The translations under genes were made by a program, and so were the position numbers. 64,000 nucleotides of DNA from Candidula unifasciata (taxonomy: Eukaryota; Mollusca; Gastropoda; Stylommatophora; Geomitridae), in contig CAJHNH020004668.1 in NCBI GenBank assembly GCA_905116865.2, forward strand, positions 226,877-290,876, written 5' to 3'. The notes below the pieces were generated by a model. It searched no databases. It was not told where the DNA came from and worked only from the letters and a program-made list of their open reading frames with translations. Positions 21,121 to 32,900 of the stretch are shown here, one piece after another. Each line of letters opens with the position of its first letter. Position 1 is the first letter of the stretch.

Positions 21121-21360
21121 CAGTTGGCACATAACCTACCAAGTGTTGAATCATATAGGTGATTCACATCTGGCACGAAAAGAAGCTTTTACAAATACAA
21201 CTCTGTAACAACAGCAAAAAATGGTGTACTTTCATGAATGCATACAATCATTGTAATTCACTGACTAGAGAATACATTGTTTTAAACTATTGCAGATGTT
21301 TTATTCATAAATAGATTGCATCAAGACATTATTATAACTAATGTAAACACCAAAAACAAA

Positions 21361-21600
21361 TGATGTTCAACATACAGTTGTTAACTGGTGGCTATACAAA
21401 GTACAGAACTAAGTTATATGACAGAATCAAGAATGATGTTCAACATACAGTTGTTAACTGGTGGCTATACAAAGTAGAGAACTAAGTTATATGACAGAAT
21501 CAAGAATGATAAAACTAGATCAAGAAGTAATGAAAAGATGGTTGTACTGGCTAGGACACGCATTGAGAAAACCTGAGACATTTTGCTGTGTATTTTATTT
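21361..21600 (+). pseudogene. Small LINE fragment with a 73-bp direct duplication
   Basis: A stretch beginning TGATGTTCAACATACAGTTG occurs twice in tandem (from about 21361 and 21434). It then reads QEVMKRWLYWLGHALRKPET, the conserved W-x-GH-LRK block of the element type at 58120-58800. Confidence 0.7.
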
Positions 21601-21659
21601 GATTGAGGACTAGAGCTCCATCCCCTTGTTAGTTCTGTAGCTGTCATCTAGTTCTGGAG

Positions 21660-22960
21660 CTCCGTCATTTGGTTGGTTCTTTAGCTGCATCACCTGGTTA
21701 GTTGTGGAGCTTCGTCACCTGGTTGGTTGTGGAGCTTCGTCACCTGGTTGGTTGTGGAGCTCCGTCACCTGGTTGGTTGTGGAGCTCCGTCACCTGGTTG
21801 GTTGTGGAGCTCCGTCACCTGGTTGGTTGTGGAGCTCCGTCACCTGGTTGGTTGTGGAGCTCCGTCACCTGGTTGGTTGTGGAGCTCCGTCACCTGGTTG
21901 GTTGTGGAGCTCCGTCACCTGGTTGGTTGTGGAGCTCCGTCACCTGGTTGGTTGTGGAGCTCCGTCACCTGGTTGGTTGTGGAGCTCCGTCACCTGGTTG
22001 GTTGTGGAGCTCCGTCACCTGGTTGGTTGTGGAGCTCCGTCACCTGGTTGGTTGTGGAGCTCCGTCACCTGGTTGGTTGTGGAGCTCCGTCACCTGGTTG
22101 GTTGTGGAGCTCCGTCACCTGGTTGGTTCTTTAGCTGCATCACCTGGTTGGTTGTGGAGCTCCGTCACCTGGTTGGTTGTGGAGCTCCGTCACCTGGTTG
22201 GTTGTGGAGCTCCGTCACCTGGTTGGTTGTGGAGCTCCGTCACCTGGTTGGTTCTTTAGCTGCATCACCTGGTTAGTTGTGGAGCTTCGTCACCTGGTTG
22301 GTTGTGGAGCTCCGTCACCTGGTTGGTTGTGGAGCTCCGTCACCTGGTTGGTTGTGGAGCTCCGTCACCTGGTTGGTTGTGGAGCTCCGTCACCTAGTTG
22401 GTTGTGGAGCTCCATCACCTGGTTGGTTGTGGAGCTTCGTCACCTGGTTGGCTCTGAAGCTCTTTCCCCGTCTGAATCTTGAGCAGTGTCTCCTGGTTGG
22501 GACTGGAGCAGCATCACCTGGTTGGTTCTAGAGCTCCATTACCTGGTCGGCTCTGCAGCTCTTTCCCTTACTTAATCTAGAGCTGTGTCCCCTGGTTGGA
22601 ACTGAAGCAGCATCAACTTCTTGGTTCTAGAGAGCTCCATTACCTGGTCGGCTCTGCAGCTCTTTCCCTGACTTAATCTAGAGCTGTGTCCCCTGGCTGG
22701 AACTGGAGCTGCATCACCTGGTTGGTTCTAGAGAGCTCCATTACCTGGTTGGCTCTGCAGCTCTTTCCCTGACTTAATCTAGAGCTGTGTCCCCTGGTTG
22801 GTTCTAGAGAGTTCCATTACCTGGTTGGCTCTGCAGCTCTTTCCCTGACTTAATCTAGAGCTGTGTCCCCTGGTTGGTTCTAGAGAGTTCCATTACCTGG
22901 TTGGCTCTGCAGCTCTTTCCCTGACTTATCTTGAGCTGTGTCTCCTGGCTGGTTCTGGTG
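21660..22960. repeat. 25-bp minisatellite with a degenerate extension
   Basis: 21660-22480 is a head-to-tail array of about 30 units of 25 bp containing GGAGCTCCGTCACCTGG, with occasional GTTCTTTAGCTGCATC variants. 22480-22960 continues as longer composite units with TCTAGAGAGCTCCATTACC and GCTCTTTCCCTGACTTAATC. The reading frames it produces are artefacts: a 25-bp unit opens three frames in turn. Confidence 0.95.
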
Positions 22961-23030
22961 CCCCATTTCTGAGATAAAAAGAAAAGACCCACCGCTCTTC
23001 GGCAGTCGAAAAAGTGACTAATTAAGGGTT
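22955..23030 (+). repeat. Repeat family R3 fragment
   Basis: GGTTCTGGTGCCCCATTTC followed by AAAAGACCCACCGCTCTTC and AAAAGTGACTAATTAAGGG matches the 5' half of R3. Confidence 0.5.
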
Positions 23031-23266
23031 GTGCTGAAATAGGATAAGTTGTGCTGAAATGGCGCAGATATCGTAGACTATTAACCACGATACAATGCTC
23101 TAACCGCTCTTTTGAGAGCCACTGTAGACCAGAACTTTGCAATTGGATAGATAATAGAAAAAAGAGAGGCAGTTTAGTGACAGCACATTTGAGATGAAAA
23201 GTACATGTACACAGCTGTCCAGTTTATGTGAGATTGCACGTTTACAGAACTGTTAGTTGTCTTCTG

Positions 23267-23272
23267 TTTAAT
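23267..23272 (-). promoter_or_regulatory. Possible FABP polyadenylation signal ATTAAA
   Basis: ATTAAA on the minus strand lies about 220 bp past the FABP stop, beyond the piggyBac-like MITE. If used, the MITE is part of the 3' UTR. The position is plausible; there is no other support. Confidence 0.3.
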
Positions 23273-23339
23273 CGTTTAGCTTTCAGTTCATGGTTGGGTT
23301 GGGTTGTATTGAAAAATATTATTTAGTCGTCAAGCTTAA

Positions 23340-23476
23340 CTCTTTGAGTCCCAGGGAACGCAGCATATGTTCATAGGTTCTGACCTAGAAGCCCAATGAA
23401 CGCATGATGTGTTGATGTTAGTCTCTTTTTACTACCCATTGGGCCTGTGATGCTAAAACTCCTGGGACTCAAAGAG
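23340..23476. mobile_element. piggyBac-like MITE, copy 2, just after the FABP stop codon
   Basis: A 137-bp element with inverted ends CTCTTTGAGTCCCAGG on both sides, flanked by TTAA (23336-23339) and TTAT (23477-23480, probably a mutated TTAA). It is homologous to 18786-18923. On the FABP strand it starts 14 bp after the stop. Confidence 0.85.
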
Positions 23477-23493
23477 TTATGTAACAACCAACA

Positions 23494-23544
23494 TTAAACC
23501 TTGTTGAGGATTTGAGTCAGGGTCGCGTCTCCTAGTCTGGTGAC
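23494..23544 (-). CDS. FABP exon 4 and stop
   Basis: This 51-nt exon follows a CTCTTCCACAG acceptor: VTRLGDATLTQILNKV then TAA. Length, phase and the Gly-Asp turn fit the final two strands of an FABP. The frame joins exon 3 without adjustment. The usual R-x-Y is Q-I-L here. Confidence 0.85.
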   Translation of the reverse strand, partial: VTRLGDATLTQILNKV

Positions 23545-26500
23545 CTGTGGAAGAGTCAGAACAATAAGGTTATCATTTGTGAGAACTATGATGTACATCA
23601 AGCATGTCAAACTGAGTGTCTATTGAGGGGTCGAATGTTGTCGTCATGAGGGACTCATACGACAACTAATTGGACTCATTTAACAAAAACTTGCCGAACA
23701 TCAGGTGAGGGGGGGGGGGGGGGTAGGGTGGGGCTGCGTGCCTCGAGTGCTAGAGGTTCCGGGTTCAACCCCGGTAAGGGCTGGGATTTTTTCACGTGGA
23801 TTTGGACTTCTAGTGATTCCCCCTGGTCTCTGGGTAGTGAGATCGGATGCCCGTGTGTATTGTTGAGCACGTAAAAAATCTCTTGGCAGCTGGAAATCGA
23901 AAAGAGTAGCCTAACGGGGCAGCGCCCGGACAAAATTTGGAGTTAAAAATCTACCCAAAGTACTTCAGGATCCTCGCTATAGAGCTTGCTCGCTGTGCTG
24001 AGCTTCTTCGGACTCAGACTTAATTTAGAAGAAGAACAGAGCACTTATGGGTTACTACCCGTGCGCCATGATGTTGAGCCTTGTTCAGACTTCATTTCCT
24101 GAAGGATTTGTTTCGTGCACGGAGTTATGATACATATTTTAGCGTTACCGTGAGCCAGGGTTCAAACCATGTTGACATCAATTTTTTTTTTTTAATGTGC
24201 TTTCATTGATAGATGTCTGGATGTCACAAATTAACGGTTACTGATTTGCTGATCATTGTTTCTGCCAAATTTACTTCTTTTGGCTTACAGTGTAGGCGGA
24301 GTCAGCATGGGAAGTCGAGTCAGTGGATACAAGAAAATCAGCATTGACTGGGAATCAAACAGGACTACTAGATGATCAGAAAGCGTGCTGGGGAATGCGT
24401 TACACTTATACTTGACTGAGAAATAAACAGACTTACAGCTGTCTGAGAAATAGACAGACTTAAGCGGTCTGACTGAGAAAAGAGCAGAAAACATTTACAG
24501 CGGTGTGACCGAGAAATAGACAGAAAACATATACACTGTGGTGTGACTGAGAAATAGAAAACATATACACAGCTGTGTGACTGAAAAATAGACAGAAAAC
24601 AGACTTACAGCGGTCATAACACTGCCCTTAACTGCTCTAGTCACTGTCCATCTGAGGTCCTTCTCTGCGTAGTAGTAGGACTCAACGGTTTTGCCATTCT
24701 CCACGGTCAGCGTCAGCTAGAGGGAGCAGCAGTGTTTAGTTTAGGTTAGTGCTGGTGTGTAAGGAACAAGAGAAAAGGATCATGTTTATCTAGTCATGTT
24801 GCTGAAGTGTTGGGAACAAGAGAAAGGGGTCATGTTGTTGCTGTGCTGGGAACAAGAGAAAAGGATCTCATGTTCATCTAGTCATGTTGATGATGTGTTG
24901 GGAACAAGAGAAAGGGATCATGTTCATCTAGTCATGTTGATGATGTGTTGGGAACAAGAGAAAGGGATCATGTTGATCTAGTCATATTGTTACTGTGTTG
25001 GGAACAAGAGAAAGGGATCATGTTCGCCTAGTCATGTTGATGATGTGCTGGGAACAAGAGAAAGGGATCATGTTCATCTAGTTATGTTGTTACTGTGTAA
25101 GTAACAAGAGAAAGGGATCGTGTCGATCTAGCCATGTTGCTGCTATGTTGGGAACAAGCGAAAGGGATCATGTTCGTCTAGTCATGTTGTTACTGTGTTG
25201 GGAACAAGAGAAAGGAATCATGTTCGTCTAGTCATGTTGTTACTGTGTTGGGAACAAGAGAAAGGAATCATGTTCATCTAGTCATGTTGCTACTGTGTTA
25301 AGAACAAGAGAAAGGAATCATGTTCATCTAGTCATGTTGCTACTGTGTTGGGAACAAGAGAAAGGAATCATGTTCATCTAGTCATGTTGTTACTGTGTTG
25401 GCAACAAGAGAAAGAAATCATGTTGCTACTGTGTTGGCAACAAGAGAAAGGGATTATGTTCCATGTTGATGATGTGTTGGGAACTAGAGGCAACAAGAAA
25501 AAGATGTGTTGTTTTTGTAATGACACAAACGTCTCTCCTGATCCCGTCTTAGGGGAAACATTTCCTTTTAACCTGTTCGTAGCAACATTCACAGAGTGTA
25601 TGTATGAATCAACAGCTGGCACCCTTGAACCCAGGACATTCCCATACATGCACAGTCACCCTCTTCAGTAGCCAATAAAGAGTCGACGCGCTGACAGTAC
25701 AAGCTGTACCCTGACTAAAAGTCCGATTGTTTCCTCCTCATTGTTGAATATCTTCCTGAATCTCTCGCTACTCACCACCGTTTGAATTAGCCTTTCAGTG
25801 TATGGATTCCCTATCTGTTCTTTTGCACTGTCCATTTGATTCCAGAGAAGCTTCACCACGTCCGCTTTATCATAAAGTAGCTCACGGTCTAGAGACGCGA
25901 CAGCAGCTAATCTTTCAGCATGCTCGTTACCTCGCACACCTGAATAGCATGGACAGAAACTTCCTGCTTTGCTCCTGATCTGAGTCTTATCAACTGACGC
26001 TGGTCTCTCTGCACACAGGACGCCAGTTTAAAATTTCTGAAAGCATGCTATGTGAGACCTAGTTACATTTACAACATATCGGGCTGAACTGCTGTCAAAC
26101 GAAAAGATGCTGTTACTGCCTCCACCTCCATTCTCATACTGGATATAAAGACGTTGTACGCGAGCTCTGTTTTGTCGATTGACCTTTGCAATAAAGCTCC
26201 GCCCACTCTTCTTACTTCTCGCTACAGACCCATCTGTGTATACAGCTATATCTCATACAAAGTGAATGTATGAGGTCAGATCCTGCTGCTTTCAGTATGG
26301 TTTTAATTGTGGTTGGCTTTACCTCCCATAAGAAGCGTAGCATTTCAGCATGTCTTAAAAGATTTTCGGAAATATTACTATTTTTAGACTTACGCTACTT
26401 GTTTCTCGTCGGAAAATATCTCGCTGTTAGTCTAGTCTGGGAACGTATATAGAACAAGATAAAGTGATAACTTTAGTCTAGTCTGGGAACGTATATAGAA

Positions 26501-29500
26501 CAAGATAAAGTGATAACTTTAGTCTAGTCTGGGAACGTATATAGAACAAGATAAAGTGATAACTTTAGTCTAGTCTGGGAACGTATATAGAACAAGATAA
26601 AGTGATAACTTTAGTTTAGTCTGGGAACGTGTATAGAACAAGATAAAGTGATAACTTTAGTCTAGTCTGGGAACGTGTATAGAACAAAAGAAATGGATCT
26701 CGTTAGTCTAGTCTGGGAACGTGTATAGAACAACAGAAATGGATCACGTTAGTCTAGTCTGGAAACGTATAAAGAAAAAGAGAAAGTGATCACGTTAGTC
26801 AATGCTGGGAACGTATATAGAACAACAGAAAGTGATTACATAGATCTAGTCTGAAAACGTACATAGAACAAGAAAAAGTGATCACGCTAGTTAGGCTAGT
26901 AACGTATAAAGAACAAGAAAAAGTAATCACGTTAGTCTAGTCTGGGAACATATAAAGAACAAGAGAAATTGATCACATTAATCTAATATGCAAATTGTCT
27001 AGGCCAACGAAGAGAAGGGGACATTCTGGTTGGTAGGATGAAAAAAGGGGAGGAAGGGGTGGGGGCTTCAAGGTGCCTGAGCCCTATGCCCCGATGCCTA
27101 TGTTTACCTTAGCTTTCTGACCATCAATAGTGTTGTAGTCGATCTCCTCCCCAAGCCTGAGGCTGTAGGAAGCGCTGGGCACTGCGCCTTTGAAGTCGAT
27201 GGCGATCTTATAGATCTCCCCGTCTTGGCTAATGGTCACCGTGTAATCCAGGTTCTTGTATTTCTCTGTTTTCTCCGGAGAAAATCCTGTTGCAGACACA
27301 AAGATGTCTTGTTAAAAATAATAAATTATTTAAAATCTTGTCACATCCATGGAAAATACGTTGTTAAAGGTAAACAATCATTAAAGAAAAAAATCTTTGT
27401 CACATTCGCGTGTGAGTGGTAGGTACCTATTGTGAGGATATCAAGAACAGACCCACTGCCTTCTCGACAAGCATGTCGTAGAAGTTGACTAACTGGGAGC
27501 ATTCTTTGAAGTAAGAGTACATCTGCCTGAGAGGGAAGCAACCGAGAGTCTGCATACGAATAAGTCAGATTTGTAAAACGGACGTACATGCAACACTCAG
27601 GTTCTCGAACTAAGGTTTAGAGGGGAACCACGTCCCAGAACTTGACCCCGGAGTTTACAGCCGGTGAAAGCCAAGAAGAAGAAGGTAAATACAACAGTGG
27701 CAAGTCTTGTCACGTCCATTGAAAGCGTTGTGTTAAATATAACAAATTATGAAAACAGCGGTTCTCAAACGTTTTTCGCCGCTACACCCTTGTCGGGCCC
27801 AAAAAAAAATCGAGGCACACCTACTCAAAGTGGTCTGAATACTTAGGAAAAGAAGAAAAACAGTGCACATTTGATGTTTAGTTGTCTTTAATGCGATGAA
27901 TAAAACTGTTTTGATGAATTTTCATTATTTCCTTTATGTATATGGGAAGTTTAGTTAATTTTATCCTAAAATCACTTGACCAGAAAGTTTGATCTTTTAT
28001 CTGTTTTCTGTGTAAGTGCACTTTAAGAATGCACTGCAGCCTGGCTAATAGCATTGTCTTCTCAATACACCTGCATCCAGAACTCTTCTTGGCTTCCTGC
28101 ACGCTATTTCTGTTTCAAACTGCTGCCTTTGCTGATCTCAAGCAGATTTTGAAAAATTGTGATTATTGCCGCGGCACCCCTGAGTGTCGCGGCACCCAGT
28201 TTTAGAACCTCTGGTCTAGGAAGTCCAGGGTGGCATACGTTACTTTTAACTGCTCAGTAATTATTATTATTATGGTTATTATTATTTTGTGCTGAATGGC
28301 ACAAACATATAATAATATATCTGACCCAATATGACATATACAAACAAATGATTGAGAAGAGACCATCTTTACCTGGTGTATGAGTATGTAGTGGGATAGG
28401 GTGCTCACCTCTCCACAAAACACATGGGTTGCTCAGCCCCCGATTTCTGGCTTCCATTAATATGCATTTACTGTTGCAAACAATGTAATTCAACAGTTTG
28501 GTTAATATTTATGTTCCGAGTTTTCCAAGTATTTCTAATTCCTCTACCCTGATTTCAGCTGACCTAGCAGTTTCTTCCCCTTTTCATACTTGATAGCAAC
28601 ATCTTAGTTTTTGTATTGCCTTTAAAATGCCTAGAATGTTTCTGCATCCCGTCTCTTGCCTCTCGAGGGTACGGTGTCGTTGTGATATCATCCTCACGTT
28701 ATCTGTGGAAATACTGCCTTAGATAGGGTTTATCTGAGCAGCTTGCTGGTTTGGACTGCGCTGTCGACCGACCTTGCCCTACTGTTGATATGAGAGGCAA
28801 CTTACATTAAGAGTATTTATGACAAGCCATGTCAGCTAGGTTTGAAAAGTTACAAACTGGGGGAGGTGGGCATGCTGTGAGTCAGCATGTTTGTAATTTA
28901 TATACCGAGAGAATATGTGTTGCACTGGGTTAAATAAATTAAGACACACAAAGAGAAACACAGAAAGAAGTAAAAGGATGAAGAAAGCATGAGGATAGTA
29001 GTTGGATCTTAAGCAGAAGAAGATAAAGCAAGAAAAAAAAGAAGGAAAGAAAAGAAAGAGGAAAGAAAGACAGAAAAAAATGAGGAAGAATCAGAAACAC
29101 CACAAAATGGGTGTATGATGATCAGTAGCAACAGTAGTAGCAGCAACAGAAGAAGAAAAGGAGGAAGAAGAAGAAGTATGAGGAGAAAGAATAGGAAATA
29201 AAGAAAGCAGAAGGAGAGGATCAATAGCTGCTGCAGCAGAAGAAGAAGAAGAAAAACAAGAAGGAGAAGAACAAGAAGAAGAAGAAGAAGAAGAAAACAA
29301 GAAGTAAAAGAAAAAAGAAGAAGAAGAAGAAACAGAAGAAGAAAAGAAGGAGGAAGAGAAGGAAGAAGAAGAATAGGAGATGAAGAAAACTGGTAGTAGA
29401 AGAATCCGCAGCAGAAAAAGAAGAAGAACGCCACCTTAACAAAACAGACGCAACATCATCAGAATTAACCTATCGAGCCCTCTGTTATCTGGTCAGGAAT

Positions 29501-29832
29501 ATCCGGGATGAAGCATACCAGGTTTGAAAGAAACAGCCAGCCAACGGCGGAGACGGAAGTAAAGACTACAACACATAACGGACAAACCAGCCATTGCAAG
29601 GAATATACACGAATCATTAACATAAACAACATTCTATTCTGCTTGTGTTTACTTGCTCCACAAGCTTCCGTAATTGCTGCACATTTTCTTCCAGTACTGC
29701 AATCTCAACAGTATGTCTAAACTTGTTTATTATTATTCGCAGTCCCTGCAATTCTCCAACTTGTTTTAAACAAACATTGTGTGAAAGTTAACACAGTTTT
29801 GGGAACCCAGCGGATTGCTGTTGCACTCCTTC

Positions 29833-29906
<74 letters not shown>

Positions 29907-32900
29907 CGCATGATAAGCAAGGATTTCCGTTGCTGTTTGGTTTCAGTATCAGCCAGCATTAAAATATGAATGTTCACAGATAGTAATGATAATAAAAAAT
30001 ATATAACTCATCAGGAGCCAAAAAGGCAGAAGTTAGCAGCTGCTTGCGACCAAAAAGAAGTACCATTAAAGTTGCTCGTAGATGAAAAATATGTTTTCTG
30101 GTTTGTTGTCAATAAATGGACATGAATTTCAGTTTTTATCAAATAGAAAAAAATTAGTCAGGTGAGTGAATGAGTGTGTGAGTGGGTGGATGTGTTTAAA
30201 TTAGGGCTGTACCGAATATTCGCTTCGGGGCCGAATAGTGGACCTAATAACTATTCGGTATTCGGCCGAATAGTTGCGGTCGGGCCAAATACGAATAGCG
30301 GTTACCTTACATCTGTTTCTGGACTGGTGGAAAATAAACATATCAAGATTTCCCAACTTGCTTCATACTGTCAAGCGTTATCTTTGTGCACCACCTACGA
30401 GCGTACCAAATGAACGTCTGTTTAGTACAGCTGAAAATACCTTCAGTGAGACAGGAAGCTGCCTTAATGCTGACAACATGGAACGATTTTTTGTTTGTTT
30501 TGAAAGCTAATGCCGCTTTAATGGATTAACTAAGCTGTCAGTGACAATTTACAAGTTTAGTTACTTGTTATAAAACTAAGAATACTTTCATTCCTTGGTA
30601 TTAGTTACCACAGACTGACTGACTGTAGGATGCTAAATATGAAATGTTTTAAAATGTTTACTATTCTGTACTACATTTTGTGAAGTAAAATTTCAGCGTA
30701 CATTTGACATTATAGATGTGTTTTTCTCTTTTTTTTTTTTTTAGATCTATTTTATACACTTTGCCATACGTAACATTTTAGAACAATGCAACGAATGGCA
30801 TCGAAGCATATATATTAATTTTGTGCACTTTGAGAAAGCTTTTGACAGCATCCATATAGACGGTTGGTGGAAAATTTTACGACATTATGGAATTCCAGAA
30901 AAAATAGTCAACATAATTGCTCTCTTCTATAAAGACTTTTCCTGCAGTATAAAAAATTACAATACATCTTTTCCAGTAAAGACGGGTGTAAGATAGGGAT
31001 GTGTTATGTCATCTTTCCTCTTCAACCTTGTGATTGATTGGATACTAAAGAACACAGTAGACAGGACATTAAGGACTCCATTTACCATGCTTGAGTACCT
31101 TGATTTTGCAGATGATGTAGCACTCCTATCACATAAACATGAACATATACACGCGAAAAGTAACAGACTACACTGCACAGCAGAAATGGTGGGACTGAGA
31201 ATAAATACAAAGAAAACTAAGATCATGACAAACAGTCCAAACAAACAACCAGTGACCATAAGTAACCAATCACTTGAAAATGTAGAACATTTCACATATC
31301 TTTTCAGTGTGGTGTCCCTACTGGGAGGGACAGAGGAAGACATACAGTCACGCCTGAACAAAGCTAGAGCTGCTTTTGGAAGGATGAGGCAAATTTGGAA
31401 ATCCAACAATTACTGCAGAGTAACAAAACTCCGATTCTACAAGAGCATCATTTTGCCAGTTCTTCTTTATGGAGCGGAATGCTGGAGAATGACCAAAAAG
31501 GATGCACACAAGCTGTCCACCTTCCACCACACATGTCTACGTAGAATTATAAAAATTTTCTGGCCAGATACAATCTCAAACACTAAACTACTTCAAGCCA
31601 CAAACCTAGAAACTTTAGACAGTATGATTACCAAGCGAAGATGGAAATGGCTTGGCCACGTTATGAGAATGACTTCTGATATACCTGCCAAAACAGCTCT
31701 CACATGGACACCAGAGGGAAAGAGAAAACAGGGGTGCCAAAACAACATGGAGACGAACGATGGAAAGTGACCTGAGTGCGGCATCTTTGACATGGAAAAC
31801 TGCACTGAAGATTGTACAGGACAGGAAAGCATGGAAAGTCCTCTCTGAAGCCTCATGTGCCACTAGGTATAACGAGAACTGATGATGATTTTATACACTA
31901 TTCGAAAGTGGAAGAATGTTTGAATAGTGTGAAGACAGAAGTAATGGTGGTATCAAAGAAAATAATTATTACTAAATGTGTAATAAAAGTCAATGGTTTT
32001 ATTTTGGGACAAGTACAGAAATTTAAGTATCTGGCCACATGGATAACATCAGATGGAAAATGCATAACTGAAATAAGATACAGAAAAGGACAGGGAAAAA
32101 CTGCATTTTATAAAATGAAGAACATCTAATACAATACATTTTTGTAATTGAAGGTTAGAAAAAGAATTCTTGCTTGCTACATACATCCAGTTTTGAGATA
32201 TGGCTGTAAGTCCTGAACAATCGGTAGGCATGCCAAACAATTTCCTGTGGCCTCAGAGATGTGGTTTTACAGAACAATGCTTAAAATACATTAGACAGCC
32301 CCCCCCCCCCCCCCCCAAAAAAAAAAAAGCAACCAAAAAAGACAGGAGACAGTCATCATTTTTCGGCTATGTTATAAAATGAGGGGAAATGGAACATGTC
32401 GTGACCACTGGAAAGATCTATGGAAGGAGGGATAGAGGAAGACAACTAGAGAAAATTCTTGACAGTCTTGTTGCATGGCATGGAGGTGTGTCAGCACACG
32501 AACTAGTACATGCTGCAGGAGATCGCAAATTGTGGCGAGGCATAATCGCCCATGCCAGTTGGCAAATCACCTGATGATGATGATTTACTATTCGTATTCG
32601 TATTCGGCCGAATAGTTGGTTCAGCTATTAGTATTCGGCCGAATAGTGAAAATCACTATTAGGTACAGCCCTAGTTTAAATATGTTTCAACAGTTCCTTA
32701 ATAAAAATGTAAATTGTTAATTTTGGTGTGTTTTGGCACCTTTTCAAAAAACAAAAACGAAGCATTTGGTACTACTCCAAAATTTTTCGGCAGCCCTGCT
32801 GACAATCATCACTTTAGCAACTTCTGCCACAGACATTCGTCACTTCAGCTACTTCTGCCATAGATAGTTATCATTTTAACTACTTCTAACAACAGACAGT

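Larger units (their letters stand above)
30202..32673 (+). mobile_element. hAT transposon, deletion derivative with nested LINE pieces
   Basis: Termini TAGGGCTGTACCGAATA and, inverted, TAGGGCTGTACCTAATA, with a perfect 8-bp duplication GTTTAAAT at 30194-30201 and 32674-32681. Palindromes of the type TATTCGGCCGAATAG crowd both subterminal regions. Inside, 30301-30510 encodes the hAT C-terminal dimerisation region; the rest of the transposase is gone. Two LINE fragments (30800-31880 and 31885-32590) fill the 3' half. Confidence 0.92.

Noticed and set aside
21702..22531. Open frames of up to 190 aa in three + frames
   Set aside because: They come from a 25-bp tandem repeat, which opens every frame in turn. 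No splice sites or start context.
29009..29442. Leu/Phe/Ser-rich open frames
   Set aside because: Translation of a purine-rich GAA tract.
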